A DNA stretch of 64,000 bases from Selenomonas sp. AB3002. Lineage in GTDB: Bacteria; Bacillota; Negativicutes; Selenomonadales; Selenomonadaceae. The stretch covers positions 372,001 to 436,000 of the forward strand of contig NZ_JNIO01000002.1 in assembly GCF_000702545.1 (NCBI RefSeq). The letters are read 5' to 3'. The notes beneath the pieces are model-generated. The model ran no database searches. It saw nothing but the letters and a program-made list of their open reading frames with translations, and was not told the DNA's origin. The position numbers were made by a program, and so were the translations under genes. Positions 41,101-50,483 of the stretch are shown in pieces; positions within the stretch are counted from its first letter, which is position 1; the number at the start of each line of letters is the position of its first letter.

Positions 41101-42444
41101 TCAGACTATCTCCTCATGTTCTTCCGTAAGTTCCTTGTCAAGGCGTATGAGCACCCGGGTAATCCTGGCGCCTTCCACTTCCTCCACATAGAACACATTG
41201 CCCTCCCAGGCCGCCATCATGCCCACCTTCGGGTCGCCGCCTATGGTGTCGTTGAGCCAGCCGCCTATGCTGTCCACATCCTCGTCCTCTATCCCGATTT
41301 CCAGGATGTCTTCCATTTCCTCCAGCAGCATCTTGGCATCTACTGAGTAGACGCCATAGCCGCGGGACTCTGCCACGGGGCGCTCTTCATCGAACTCGTC
41401 CTGGATATCTCCCACGATTTCCTCTACGATATCCTCGATGGTCACCATGCCGGAAGTGCCGCCGAACTCGTCCACTACGATAGCCAGCTGGCTGCGGCCT
41501 TTCTGCATGGTCTTTAATAGCACGCTGACATCCATGCTCTCGGGCACCACCAGGGCGCGGCGGGCCATTTTCCTGAGGTTCACCTTCTGGCCCTTATGCA
41601 AGTATTTCAAGAGGTCCTTGATATGCAGGAAACCGATGATATGGTCCTTGTCCTCCCGGCAGATGGGATAGCGGGTCATCTGCTCGGTGAAGACCGTCTC
41701 CAGATTTTCCTCCAGACTGTCCTCCAGATAAAGGCAGATCATGTCCGTGCGGGGAGTCATGATCTCACGCACATTGCGCTCGGTGAAATCGAACACATTA
41801 TCCACGAAGTCGGCTTCCGTATCATCCACCAGCCCCTGCTTGTGGCTCTCCTCCATGAGCAGGCGGATTTCTTCTTCCGTGTGTGCCAGCTCGCCGTTGC
41901 CCTCCACCTCTATGCCAAAGCGGGCCGCCACCCAGTTGGCCACATGGTTCAGGAACCAGACAAAGGGATAGAAGAGCTTCTGGAAAATCAGCATGGGCAG
42001 GGCCACCCCCAGCATGATGCTCTCCACCCTTTGGATGGCAAAGGTCTTGGGGGTCAGCTCGCCTAAAATGATATGCATGGAAGTGATGATGGCAAAGCCC
42101 AGAGCCAGGGCAATGGTGTGCCCAGCTGACAGGTCAAGGCCCATCATCTCCGTCACAGGCAGGATGAGCTTGGCCACCGCAGGCTCGCCCACCCAGCCCA
42201 GTCCCAGTGAGGCCAGGGTAATGCCCAACTGGGTCACGGACAGGGAAGTATCCAGATGGTCAGTGAGTTCCTTGGCATAGCGGGCCCGCCTGTTGCCCTC
42301 CTGTATCAGCATTTCCAGCCGGGAAGGACGGATCTTCACGCAGGCAAACTCCGAAGCCACGAAAAAGCCGTTCATGAAAACCAGGAACGCCACCAAGAAC
42401 AGGTCAAATAATATAGGCACTATGTCCACTAAGAATTCCTCCAT
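41101..42444 (-). CDS. CNNM / CorC-HlyC family membrane protein
   Basis: A 447-residue protein. The N-terminal DUF21/CNNM transmembrane domain spans about residues 1-190, with several hydrophobic helices (ILFDLFLVAFLVFMNGFFVA, ITLASLGLGWVGEPAVA, TIALALGFAIITSMHIILGE). A CBS-domain pair follows at about 215-335 (MTPRTDMICLYLEDSLEENL). The C-terminal CorC_HlyC domain is at about 350-435 (DAKMLLEEMEDILEIGIEDED). Family members are Mg2+/Co2+ transporters or efflux modulators; older names call them hemolysins. Its ATG shares one base with the stop of the upstream helicase gene (TGATG), so expression is coupled. Inner membrane. Confidence 0.9.
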   Translation of the reverse strand: MEEFLVDIVPILFDLFLVAFLVFMNGFFVASEFACVKIRPSRLEMLIQEGNRRARYAKELTDHLDTSLSVTQLGITLASLGLGWVGEPAVAKLILPVTEMMGLDLSAGHTIALALGFAIITSMHIILGELTPKTFAIQRVESIMLGVALPMLIFQKLFYPFVWFLNHVANWVAARFGIEVEGNGELAHTEEEIRLLMEESHKQGLVDDTEADFVDNVFDFTERNVREIMTPRTDMICLYLEDSLEENLETVFTEQMTRYPICREDKDHIIGFLHIKDLLKYLHKGQKVNLRKMARRALVVPESMDVSVLLKTMQKGRSQLAIVVDEFGGTSGMVTIEDIVEEIVGDIQDEFDEERPVAESRGYGVYSVDAKMLLEEMEDILEIGIEDEDVDSIGGWLNDTIGGDPKVGMMAAWEGNVFYVEEVEGARITRVLIRLDKELTEEHEEIV

Positions 42445-43694
42445 CAGCTATGTTTACGGGCAGAAGGCTTCTTCTCCTCTGCTGCCTTGCCCTGCTTCCT
42501 GCCTCTGGCAGGAGCACGGTGGCCTGCAGCCCGTCCCTTTTGGGGTGCCCCCTTGGGCAGGGCCTTGCCTCCCGGCTCCAGGGGCTTCAAGGCAATCTTG
42601 AGCTGCTTCTCCAGGAGTTCCAGCTTATAGGCTTCCTTGATATCTGCCAGAGTGATGACCGTGCCGTGAGCGCCTGCCCGGGCAGTGCGCCCAGCCCTGT
42701 GCAGATAGGCCTGGGCATTTTCCGGCACATCCAGGTTCACCACATAGTCAATGCCGGGAATATCCAGACCCCGGGCCGCCACATCCGTGGCCAGCAAGAG
42801 CCGCACCTTGCCCTTGCTGAAGGCGGAGACTGCATGCTGCCGCTCCTGCTTGCCCCCGGCGCTGATCAGGGATTCCACGGAAAGCCCCTCATAGCGCAGA
42901 TGGGAAAGGGTCTTTTCCACATCGAATCTCTTGTTGATAAAGACCAGCCCCCGGGTGATATTCAGGCGGCGGGTGAGCTTCCGCAGGACTTCAATCTTCT
43001 CCCGGAAAGGAGTGATGCGGTAATAGTCATCCCGGAAGCCGCTTTTGACCGCCGTGTCCTCTACCACTATATGCTCGGGATTACCCAGGAAAGAAGCCCG
43101 CTCCAAGGCCTTGCGGGAAGTAGTGGCTGAGAAAAGCAGGATCTGCATTTCCTCCCGGGGCGGCATGAGCCGCACCACATCGGCGGTGTTCTGCAGGTTC
43201 TGGTCATCCAGCATCCTGTCAAACTCGTCCAGCACCAGCACCTTGGCCTTGTTCAGCTGCAATTTCTTGCGGCGGGCCAGTTCCAGCAGCCGCCCTGCCG
43301 AGCCAATGATCAGCTGGGGCTTCTCCTTCAGCTTGTCAATCTGGCGGGCAATATTGGCCCCGCCAATAAGGCCCTGCACCCTGATTCCCAATTCCGCCTG
43401 CTGGCTGAGGTCCCGGGCAGTATTGGTTATCTGCATGGCAAGCTCATAGGTAGGGGCAAGAATCACTGCCTGCACCTCTTTGGCTTCTGCATCCAGCTGC
43501 ATAAGAGTGGGCAGGAGGTAAGCCAAAGTCTTGCCTGTCCCCGTGGGGGCCTCCCCCAAAAGGCTCTGCCCCTCCAGGGCCTTGGGCAAGATTTCCATCT
43601 GAATAGCCGTAGGCTTGGTTATATCCTGTTTTGCAAGGGCTTCGCAAAGGGGTTCGTCTACGCCCAACTGTGCAAAATCCTTTACCTCATTCAT
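42444..43694 (-). CDS. DEAD-box-like RNA helicase (DEFD variant)
   Basis: A 416-residue superfamily 2 helicase. Motifs in order: a Q-motif-like TKPTAIQMEILPKALEGQ, Walker A GEAPTGTGKTLAYLLPT (about 52-68), motif II as VLVLDEFDRMLDD (DEFD instead of DEAD), motif III LLFSATTS, motif V LLATDVAARGLDIPG, and motif VI HRAGRTARAG. The C-terminal 35 residues are rich in Lys, Arg and Ala (GRAAGHRAPARGRKQGKAAE), a typical RNA-binding tail. It unwinds RNA, perhaps in ribosome assembly or RNA decay. It lies 19 bases after topB and overlaps the CNNM/CorC start. Confidence 0.9.
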   Translation of the reverse strand: MNEVKDFAQLGVDEPLCEALAKQDITKPTAIQMEILPKALEGQSLLGEAPTGTGKTLAYLLPTLMQLDAEAKEVQAVILAPTYELAMQITNTARDLSQQAELGIRVQGLIGGANIARQIDKLKEKPQLIIGSAGRLLELARRKKLQLNKAKVLVLDEFDRMLDDQNLQNTADVVRLMPPREEMQILLFSATTSRKALERASFLGNPEHIVVEDTAVKSGFRDDYYRITPFREKIEVLRKLTRRLNITRGLVFINKRFDVEKTLSHLRYEGLSVESLISAGGKQERQHAVSAFSKGKVRLLLATDVAARGLDIPGIDYVVNLDVPENAQAYLHRAGRTARAGAHGTVITLADIKEAYKLELLEKQLKIALKPLEPGGKALPKGAPQKGRAAGHRAPARGRKQGKAAEEKKPSARKHS

Positions 43695-43713
43695 TTCGTC
43701 TCTCTCCTATATA

Positions 43714-46164
43714 TCAATTAAGCAAGGGCGCTCCCTTGTCATCGTCGAAAGTAGCTGTACACCTGGGGTAATTGGAACATCCCCAGAAGGGCCCGTTCTT
43801 CCCCCTGTGCAGGTGCAGATGACCCTCACGGCAGCGGGGGCAAAGGTACTTGTCCTTGTCCGCCCCCTTATCCAGGGTCCCCGCCTTCTTGCTCTGCTCC
43901 ATAGGGCTGGCGGAATAGCGCGGTTTGTCCTGAAAGCCGCCCCAACTGTTCCTGGCAGGCGGCGCACCGTAGAGCTCCCCTCCTGCCAGCAGGGCATCAA
44001 TCTCTGCCATATCCGCAGCTGAGGGGGCACCGCCCCTGCGGCTGGAGTAACTGCCATAGCCGGCAGGATTCATGGGAGCGGCAGCTCCCCTTGCCTGGCC
44101 GGCGGCAGCACTGCCCACGAAGGAGCGCCCTGCTGCCCGGCTTTTGGCATCCTCCATATCCGGCTGGCCCTCCTTGTCATTGCAGGTCAGGCGGCACTTG
44201 GGATAGTTGGAGCAGCCCCAGAAAAGGCCGTTCTTGCCCTTGCGCTGCTGCAGGACACCCTGGCCGCAACGGGGGCAGACATTATCCCCCGTGACCTCCA
44301 TCTTCACATGGCCCGCCTTGGCGCAGAGCTGCTTCGTGAACTCAATCTGTCCCGCCAGGAACTCGGAAAGGGTTCCCTCCCCCTCTGCCATGGAATGGAG
44401 CCTGTCCTCCCAGATAGCCGTGGAATCAGGATAGGTCATCTCATCAGGCAGGGCATCTACCAGGATATAGGCGGCAGGAGTGGGCACCAGATATTTCTTC
44501 TTGCCCGTGGGCTTCATGAACTTCCTTTTGATGAGGTCGTCTATGATAGTAGCGCGGGTAGCCTCGGTGCCGATGCCGTACACGTCCTTCAACTGCTTCT
44601 TGGCTTCCTGGTTCTTCACATACTTGTGGATTTCCTTCATGCCCGCCAAAAGGGTGGAGGGAGTGAAGCGCACGGGAGGCTTGGTGGTGCTGGTCTTCAT
44701 TTCCCCCTTCTGCCAGGTAACGCCGTCCTTTTTCTTCATGGCCGGCAGTGTCTTGGCGCTTTCGTCCTCTTCCTTCTCCGGCTCATCTTCGTCCCTGGCC
44801 TTGCCCCGCACCTGAGCCTGATACATGACCTTCCAGCCCAAATCCCGCTCCGTGCGGCCGCTGGCAGTGAAGAGCTCCTCATGATAGGTGACCTCCACCT
44901 TGGTCTGGTCGTACTGGTGGACGGGGTAGAACTGGGCCATATAGCCCCGGGCTATGAGGTGGTAGAGATTCCTTTCCTCCTCCGTCATCTGCAGGACATT
45001 GGCCTTCACCGTGGTGGGAATGATGGCGTGGTGGGCAGAAATCTTCTTGTCATTCCAGGCCCGGCTCTCTATCTTCAGATTAGCCCCGGGCACCCAGCTG
45101 GCCAGCTGCTCATCCCCTGCCACCGCCAGATTGCCCAGGATAGTTGCCGCATCCTTCCTCTGGTTGGTGGGCAGATACTCACAGTCAGAACGGGGATAGG
45201 TGGTGAGCTTCTTCTCATAGAGCTTCTGGGCCGTATCCAGCACCAACTGGGGCGCATAGCCGTAGCGCTTGCCCGCCAGCACCTGCAGCGTAGAGAGGGA
45301 AAAGGGCAGGGGCTGCGGCTCCTGCTTCTTGGTCTTCTGGTAGCTGCTGATGACGCCCTCCAAAGGCTCCTCACCGAACTCCCTGAGCTTCGCCTCTGCC
45401 ACGGCCTTGTCCACCAGCCGGTTCTCGCTATCCAGTCCCGCCTGGGTATCCTCCGGCTTCCACTGGGCAGTGAAGCTGCCATTCTCATGCTGGAAAACGC
45501 CCCGGATAGTATAATAGTCCACCGGCTTGAAATTCTCTATCTCCCGCTCACGGCGCACCACCAGGGAAAGGGTCGGGGTCTTCACCCGGCCGATGGGCAG
45601 CACCAGCTTGTCATGACCTGCCCTGCGGGCCGCCAGTGTGTAAGCCCGGGAAAGGTTCATACCAATGAGCCAGTCAGCTCTGGCACGAGCCAGCGCCGAT
45701 TGCTTCAGATTGAAGAAATCCTTGTTGTCCCTGAGGTCTGCGTTAGCTTCTTTGATGCTCTTTTCGTCCAGGGCGTTCAGCAGGATTCTCCGCACAGGCT
45801 TCTTGTTCCCCAGATAATCAAGCACCTCGTCCACCAATAGCTGCCCCTCACGGTCAGGGTCGCCGCCGTGGACAATCTCGTCTGCCTTTTCGATGAGGCC
45901 CTTCACAATGGCAAACTGCTTCTCGCAGTCCTTGGCCACATAGAGCTGCCACTTCCCGGGGATAATGGGCAGGTCTTCGGCCCGCCAGCGCTTGTAACGC
46001 TCATCGTATTCCTCCGGCTCCGCCTGCCTGAGGATATGGCCAAAGAGCCAGGTCACTACCCCGCCTTTGGTCACCAGATACCCGTCTCTCCGCTCCACGG
46101 GCCCCGGCAGGCATTTGGCGATTTCCCGGCCCATGCTGGGCTTCTCGGCAATATATAGACGCAA
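43714..46164 (-). CDS. topB: DNA topoisomerase III (type IA)
   Basis: An 816-residue type IA topoisomerase. The TOPRIM domain comes first (MRLYIAEKPSMGREIAKCLP, then GGDPDREGQLLVDEVL with D-x-D-x-E). The catalytic Tyr lies in LTTYPRSDCEYLP (about 314-326), and ARADWLIGMNLSRAYT is the family signature. Two C-terminal zinc ribbons, CPRCGQGVLQQRKGKNGLFW (about 650) and CPRCREGHLHLHRGKNGPFW (about 780), each end C-x4-C (GCSNYPKC or GCSNYPRC). They are separated by a Gly/Ala/Ser-rich linker. Start TTG at 46164 behind GGAGGAAGTATT. The enzyme relaxes or decatenates DNA. It precedes the helicase gene, with which it may be co-expressed. Confidence 0.93.
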   Translation of the reverse strand: MRLYIAEKPSMGREIAKCLPGPVERRDGYLVTKGGVVTWLFGHILRQAEPEEYDERYKRWRAEDLPIIPGKWQLYVAKDCEKQFAIVKGLIEKADEIVHGGDPDREGQLLVDEVLDYLGNKKPVRRILLNALDEKSIKEANADLRDNKDFFNLKQSALARARADWLIGMNLSRAYTLAARRAGHDKLVLPIGRVKTPTLSLVVRREREIENFKPVDYYTIRGVFQHENGSFTAQWKPEDTQAGLDSENRLVDKAVAEAKLREFGEEPLEGVISSYQKTKKQEPQPLPFSLSTLQVLAGKRYGYAPQLVLDTAQKLYEKKLTTYPRSDCEYLPTNQRKDAATILGNLAVAGDEQLASWVPGANLKIESRAWNDKKISAHHAIIPTTVKANVLQMTEEERNLYHLIARGYMAQFYPVHQYDQTKVEVTYHEELFTASGRTERDLGWKVMYQAQVRGKARDEDEPEKEEDESAKTLPAMKKKDGVTWQKGEMKTSTTKPPVRFTPSTLLAGMKEIHKYVKNQEAKKQLKDVYGIGTEATRATIIDDLIKRKFMKPTGKKKYLVPTPAAYILVDALPDEMTYPDSTAIWEDRLHSMAEGEGTLSEFLAGQIEFTKQLCAKAGHVKMEVTGDNVCPRCGQGVLQQRKGKNGLFWGCSNYPKCRLTCNDKEGQPDMEDAKSRAAGRSFVGSAAAGQARGAAAPMNPAGYGSYSSRRGGAPSAADMAEIDALLAGGELYGAPPARNSWGGFQDKPRYSASPMEQSKKAGTLDKGADKDKYLCPRCREGHLHLHRGKNGPFWGCSNYPRCTATFDDDKGAPLLN

Positions 46165-46274
46165 AATACTTCCTCCCTATACAATCTTGAACTTTATTCT
46201 ACCATATTTCCCGCAAACTCTCGACCAGAATATCAAGGAAAGTTATGCCTATTATGCAATATTATATATAGTAT

Positions 46275-46304
46275 TTGACATCAGTATAACAATGGCGTTA
46301 TAAT
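46275..46304 (+). promoter_or_regulatory. sigma-70 promoter of the decarboxylase gene
   Basis: TTGACA (46275-46280) and TATAAT (46299-46304), both perfect, with an 18-base spacer, 39 bases upstream of the ATG at 46343. Confidence 0.8.
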
Positions 46305-46342
46305 CAATTTACAAGATTACAATTCGCAAGGAGGAGCTGTCC

Positions 46343-47599
46343 ATGGCAGAGAAGAATTTTCCCCTTTCCCAGGAAAGACTTGAAGAGGTTATCAAGGATC
46401 ATCCCACGCCCTTCCATCTCTATGATGAAAAGGGCATCCGGGAAAATATCCGCCGCCTGAAGAAGGCCTTTGCCTGGGCGCCGGAATTCCGTGAGCACTT
46501 CGCCGTGAAGGCCACCCCCAATCCCCGCATCGTGCAGATCCTGGCCGAGGAAGGTGCCGGCACCGACTGCAGCAGCCTGCCGGAGCTCCTGATTTCTGAG
46601 GCCGCCGGGGTCACGGGGGAGAAGATCATGCTCACCTCCAATGACACCCCTGCCGACGAGTTCCAGAAGGCCATCGAGCTGGGGGCCATCATCAACCTGG
46701 ACGACCTTTCCCATCTGGACTATCTGGAAAAGAATGCAGGCCTGCCCTCCTGCCTTTCCTTCCGCTTCAATCCCGGCAACCTCATTGAAGGCAATGACAT
46801 CATCGGCCGCCCCACGGAGGCCAAATACGGCCTGCCCCACGACCAGCTGCTGGAAGGCTACAAGCGGGCCAAGGAAAAGGGCGTGAAGCGCTTCGGCCTC
46901 CACACCATGGTCATTTCCAACGAACTCAGGAGCGAGGGCCTCATCTACACAGCCGAGCTCATGTTCAAGCTGGCGGTGGAAATCAAGGAAAAGCTGGGCA
47001 TTGCCCTGGAATTCGTCAATCTGGGCGGCGGCATCGGCATTCCCTACCGTCCCGAGGAAGAACCTGTCAACCTGGAAGAGGTGGGACAGGGCATCAAGGC
47101 CCTCTACGAACAGTACATGATCCCGAACGGCCTGGGCCACGCCGCCATTGCCATGGAAAGCGGCCGCGCCATGACCGGTCCCTCCGGCTGGCTGGTATCC
47201 ACAGTGCTCCATGAGAAGAAGACCTACAAGGACTACATCGGCCTTGACTCCTGCATGTCCAACCTTATGCGCCCCGCACTTTATGGAGCTTACCACCATA
47301 TCACAGTGGTAGGCAAAGAGAAGGCCCACCCGGACCACCTCTACGACATCACCGGCTCTCTCTGCGAGAACAATGACAAATTCGCCATCGACCGCCGCCT
47401 GCCGGAAATCGCCATTGGTGACCGCCTCATCATCCACGACACCGGCGCCCACGGCCACGCCATGGGCTTCAACTACAACGGCAAGCTCTGGAGCGCCGAG
47501 CTGCTGCTGCGTGAGGACGGCAACATAGAGCTTATCCGCCGTGCCCAGACCATTGATGACTACTTCGCTACTTTGCGCTATCCCGGCTCTCTCCTCTGA
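46343..47599 (+). CDS. lysA: diaminopimelate decarboxylase-like PLP enzyme
   Basis: A 418-residue fold-III PLP decarboxylase. The PLP lysine is in HFAVKATPNPRIVQIL (about 52-67), the glycine loop in FVNLGGGIGIPYRP (about 230-243), and the phosphate-binding AMESGRAMTGPSGWLV has S in place of the usual P of EPGR. DSCMSNLMRPALYGAYHHI is the LysA-type signature, and DITGSLCENNDKFAIDRRLP carries the catalytic Cys. It makes L-lysine from meso-diaminopimelate. An alternative is another basic amino-acid decarboxylase of this fold, but the RPALYGAYH segment favours LysA. It is monocistronic, with a perfect promoter and a strong terminator. Confidence 0.85.
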   Translation: MAEKNFPLSQERLEEVIKDHPTPFHLYDEKGIRENIRRLKKAFAWAPEFREHFAVKATPNPRIVQILAEEGAGTDCSSLPELLISEAAGVTGEKIMLTSNDTPADEFQKAIELGAIINLDDLSHLDYLEKNAGLPSCLSFRFNPGNLIEGNDIIGRPTEAKYGLPHDQLLEGYKRAKEKGVKRFGLHTMVISNELRSEGLIYTAELMFKLAVEIKEKLGIALEFVNLGGGIGIPYRPEEEPVNLEEVGQGIKALYEQYMIPNGLGHAAIAMESGRAMTGPSGWLVSTVLHEKKTYKDYIGLDSCMSNLMRPALYGAYHHITVVGKEKAHPDHLYDITGSLCENNDKFAIDRRLPEIAIGDRLIIHDTGAHGHAMGFNYNGKLWSAELLLREDGNIELIRRAQTIDDYFATLRYPGSLL

Positions 47600-47637
47600 A
47601 GAAAGCCTGGCATATCTTAATAAATTCCCCCATGAAC

Positions 47638-47672
47638 AAGCAGGGGGCAGACCTCGCGTCTGCCCCCTGCTT
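47638..47672. terminator. terminator after lysA
   Basis: A 14-bp perfect stem AAGCAGGGGGCAGA / TCTGCCCCCTGCTT with a 7-base loop followed by six T. It lies between convergent lysA and the chemoreceptor gene. Confidence 0.9.
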
Positions 47673-47692
47673 TTTTGCTTTATCTTCTTAAA

Positions 47693-49402
47693 TCAAAGCT
47701 TGAATCTTGCCACCTGCTTCAGGAGTTTCTGCGTGCCCTCCAGAGAAGCGGTGACCCTTTCCATGATGGTATTGGCATTGCCTGCCATATCCGTGACTTT
47801 CTCCGCTATGCGGGTATTGCCCATGGCCCCTTCATGGGCGGCCTTGGCAATCTCGTCCATGGCATTGCCCATGGTCTCGATATCTGCATTGAGCCTGTCG
47901 GCAGATTCTGCACTCTGGCGGGTGAAGTCATTGAGGTAGGCCGCATCCTGCTTGTAGCGCTCAGCGGTCTTGCCCATGGCATCATAGTCCACATGGACCG
48001 TGCCGTCAATGAAGTTCAGTATGTCGAAAGCCCCCTTGGAGAGATTCTCCACCGCCAGAGTCACCTGGCTGGTGAGGCCCTTGATGGTATCTGCCGTACG
48101 GGTGGACTGCTCAGCCAGCTTCCTGACCTCGTCTGCCACCACGGCAAAGCCCCTGCCTGCCTCGCCGGCCCGGGCCGACTCGATGGCGGCGTTCAGGGCC
48201 AAGAGATTCGTCTGCTCGGCAATCTCGCTGATGTCCCCTGTGAGCTCCTCAATCTTGCCCACCACCTTGGAGGATTCGATGGCGTCCTCCAGTGAGTTCT
48301 TGCTGTCAGCATAGAGCTTTTCTGCCGCCGCAATGGACTTGGCTGTGCTTTCCTGGAGCTTGCCCGCCCGCTTGTCTATCTCCTCCGTGTACTTCTGGCT
48401 CTTCCTGGCCTCGGCGGAGTTTGCTTCAATAGCGGCTTTCAGCTGGTCGCTGAGGGTCTGCATATTCACGGTAGAAGCAGCTGTTTCCTCCATGCCGGCG
48501 GCCATTTCCTCGGTGACAGCAGACATATCCTGGGCGCTGTCATTGAGGCTGGCTATGAGCTGCTGGATTTCCTCCACCATTTCCGCATTGCTTTCCGACT
48601 CCTGCTTCACATCCTTCAGCACGGTGCGCAGGGCGGCCTGCATCCTGGACACTGCCTGCACCACCTGGCCTATCTCATCCTGGCGGCGGGTGAGGGTCTC
48701 GGGAATCTCCTGAGTGAGGTCGCCATCTGCCACATTGTTCAGCTCTCCCACCGTGCGCTTCAAGGGACTGACGATATCCTTGGCAATGTAGAGGGCAATG
48801 CCCGTGCCCAAAGCCAGCCCCAGCACGATGATGACCAGGAAGATCTTGATGGAGCGGTCATAGGCCTCATTGTTGGCGGCAAAGAGGAGCTTGCCCTGGA
48901 ACACATTGTCCGGGGTCAGCACGCTCATATGTCCCGAAATGCTGCCCACGCTGCCCAGGGCTTCAAAAGTCTTGATGCGGTCTTCCGGTGAATTAGAAAG
49001 GCTCTCTGTGCTCTTGACTTTACCCTTCACCTCTGCCAGAGCTTTTTCCAGCTGGCCGATGGCCTGCTGAGCTCTCTCGCTGTCGTCTATCTCCTTGACC
49101 TTGGCAATATCCCCCTCGATGGCGGCCAAAGCCCCTTCCATATCCCCCACCAGGATCTTCTTTTCCTCCGGGGAATAATTCTTCAGGAGCAGATAAGCAA
49201 CATCGGCATCCAGGGTCCGAAGCTGATTATTGGCATCATTGAGGTACTGGGTAGTCATGAGGTTGGAGCTGTAGAGGTCATCCACTGCCTGCTTGGACTG
49301 GCCGTTGTAGTAGATGCCAACCCCTGCTATGATGACGATGATGAAGAGCATCACTGTAGTCAGGAGCAGGATCTTTATTCTGACTGATAAATTCTCAAGC
49401 AT
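47693..49402 (-). CDS. methyl-accepting chemotaxis protein
   Basis: A 569-residue chemoreceptor. TM1 is about residues 9-30 ([20 protein letters not shown]). A periplasmic 4-helix-bundle-type sensor domain spans about 31-185 and TM2 about 187-210 ([20 protein letters not shown]). HAMP follows (about 211-265), then the long coiled-coil signalling domain. Its conserved hairpin tip includes [20 protein letters not shown] and [20 protein letters not shown]. It senses a ligand outside the membrane and controls CheA. It lies 14 bases downstream of a sugar-binding lipoprotein gene, so it may sense through that protein. No other chemotaxis genes are in the window. Confidence 0.93.
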   Translation of the reverse strand: MLENLSVRIKILLLTTVMLFIIVIIAGVGIYYNGQSKQAVDDLYSSNLMTTQYLNDANNQLRTLDADVAYLLLKNYSPEEKKILVGDMEGALAAIEGDIAKVKEIDDSERAQQAIGQLEKALAEVKGKVKSTESLSNSPEDRIKTFEALGSVGSISGHMSVLTPDNVFQGKLLFAANNEAYDRSIKIFLVIIVLGLALGTGIALYIAKDIVSPLKRTVGELNNVADGDLTQEIPETLTRRQDEIGQVVQAVSRMQAALRTVLKDVKQESESNAEMVEEIQQLIASLNDSAQDMSAVTEEMAAGMEETAASTVNMQTLSDQLKAAIEANSAEARKSQKYTEEIDKRAGKLQESTAKSIAAAEKLYADSKNSLEDAIESSKVVGKIEELTGDISEIAEQTNLLALNAAIESARAGEAGRGFAVVADEVRKLAEQSTRTADTIKGLTSQVTLAVENLSKGAFDILNFIDGTVHVDYDAMGKTAERYKQDAAYLNDFTRQSAESADRLNADIETMGNAMDEIAKAAHEGAMGNTRIAEKVTDMAGNANTIMERVTASLEGTQKLLKQVARFKL

Positions 49403-49416
49403 GATTGCAGCCCCCC

Positions 49417-50346
49417 TTATTTAGCAAACTGGGAGACATTCTCCCTGGTGATGGCCGTAAAGGGCACCAGCACGTTTTCAGGCTTCTGCCCCTGCATAGC
49501 TTGCTGTACCAGAGTGAAGACCCCCTTGGCCTGTCCTGCTGCATCCTGCTTCACAGTCTGTGCCATCTCCCCAGCCTTGATAGCTTTCAAGGCATCATCC
49601 GAGGCATCCACCCCGGAAACCAGGCACCCCTGGAGGCGGCCTGCTCCCTTCAGGGCAGCGATGGCTCCCATGGCCATGCCGTCATTGCCGCAGATGACTG
49701 CGTCAATCTGGGGGAACATATCAAGCCACAGGGACATATCCTTCATAGCTACGGCAGTGCTCCACTGGGCATCGGCAAAGGCCAGCAGCTTCACATCGGA
49801 ACGCTGATCCAGGCAGTATTTCTTGAAGCCTTCCCAGCGGCCCTCGGCGGCTGCATTGCCGCTGGCCCCTTTCAGATACACCACTTTGGCTCCCTGGGGC
49901 AATGCTTTCGCCATGAACTCCCCCTGCATCCTGCCTGCTTCCAGGTCATCAGAGTAGGACTTCAGGTATTCGCCCCCCTCCGGGAAGCGATTCACGCAGA
50001 CAATGGGAATGCCCATTTCATTGGCCTTCTGCACCGTGGGCACGATAGAGGCGCTGTCAGCCGGCAAGAGGACTATGGCTGAAGGCTTCTGCTCCAGAGC
50101 CTCATTCAGCTGATCGATCTGGAAATTGCCGTCATTCTTGCCATCCAGATACTCCACCTGCCAGCCGGTGCTGCCTGCCTGGGCCTTGAATTCATCCCGG
50201 AGGGTATCCGTGAAACCGTCCCCATCTTTGTAGTTGGCATAGATTACCGTACCGCTGCCGCCCCCGGAGGAACCGCCGCAACCTGCCAGGGCCATAGCAG
50301 CTATCACAGCTCCTGCCACAGCCCCCAACGCTTTTTTCTTTACCAT
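49417..50346 (-). CDS. sugar-binding lipoprotein (Peripla_BP_4 / ribose-type)
   Basis: A 309-residue lipoprotein. It has a signal peptide with a lipobox ([11 protein letters not shown], acylated Cys near 24), then a type I periplasmic binding fold ([73 protein letters not shown]). The family binds ribose, galactose, rhizopine or similar sugars. No ABC permease or ATPase is adjacent; instead the next gene is a chemoreceptor. A role in taxis rather than uptake is therefore likely. I use the ATG at 50346 (GGGGGTATATCC upstream), which puts the basic residues directly before the hydrophobic core. Confidence 0.9.
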   Translation of the reverse strand: MVKKKALGAVAGAVIAAMALAGCGGSSGGGSGTVIYANYKDGDGFTDTLRDEFKAQAGSTGWQVEYLDGKNDGNFQIDQLNEALEQKPSAIVLLPADSASIVPTVQKANEMGIPIVCVNRFPEGGEYLKSYSDDLEAGRMQGEFMAKALPQGAKVVYLKGASGNAAAEGRWEGFKKYCLDQRSDVKLLAFADAQWSTAVAMKDMSLWLDMFPQIDAVICGNDGMAMGAIAALKGAGRLQGCLVSGVDASDDALKAIKAGEMAQTVKQDAAGQAKGVFTLVQQAMQGQKPENVLVPFTAITRENVSQFAK

Positions 50347-50443
50347 GGATATACCCCCTATCAAAGCTAAATGCCTATCATCTCCATAATTTTTTCATCT
50401 TTGGATAATTCGCCACTCAACCTCCATAATCCTATCGGGACAC

Positions 50444-50476
50444 AAAAAAAAGCAGGAAAGGACTGCCCCTTCCTGC
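50444..50476 (-). terminator. rho-independent terminator after the histidine kinase
   Basis: The stem GCAGGAAAGG / CCCTTCCTGC (50452-50476, one mismatch or wobble) is followed on the minus strand by eight T, close to the stop at 50484. Confidence 0.8.
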
Positions 50477-50483
50477 CTTGTTC

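Noticed and set aside
46304-47458. A 384-codon minus-strand open frame opposite the decarboxylase
   Set aside because: Same reason; it lacks a ribosome site, and the sense strand has a perfect promoter and PLP motifs.
46343-47599. Selenomonas-type lysine/ornithine decarboxylase
   Set aside because: The fold is shared, but the RPALYGAYHH and GSLCENND segments are those of diaminopimelate decarboxylase, and the typical lysine/ornithine decarboxylase segments are lacking.
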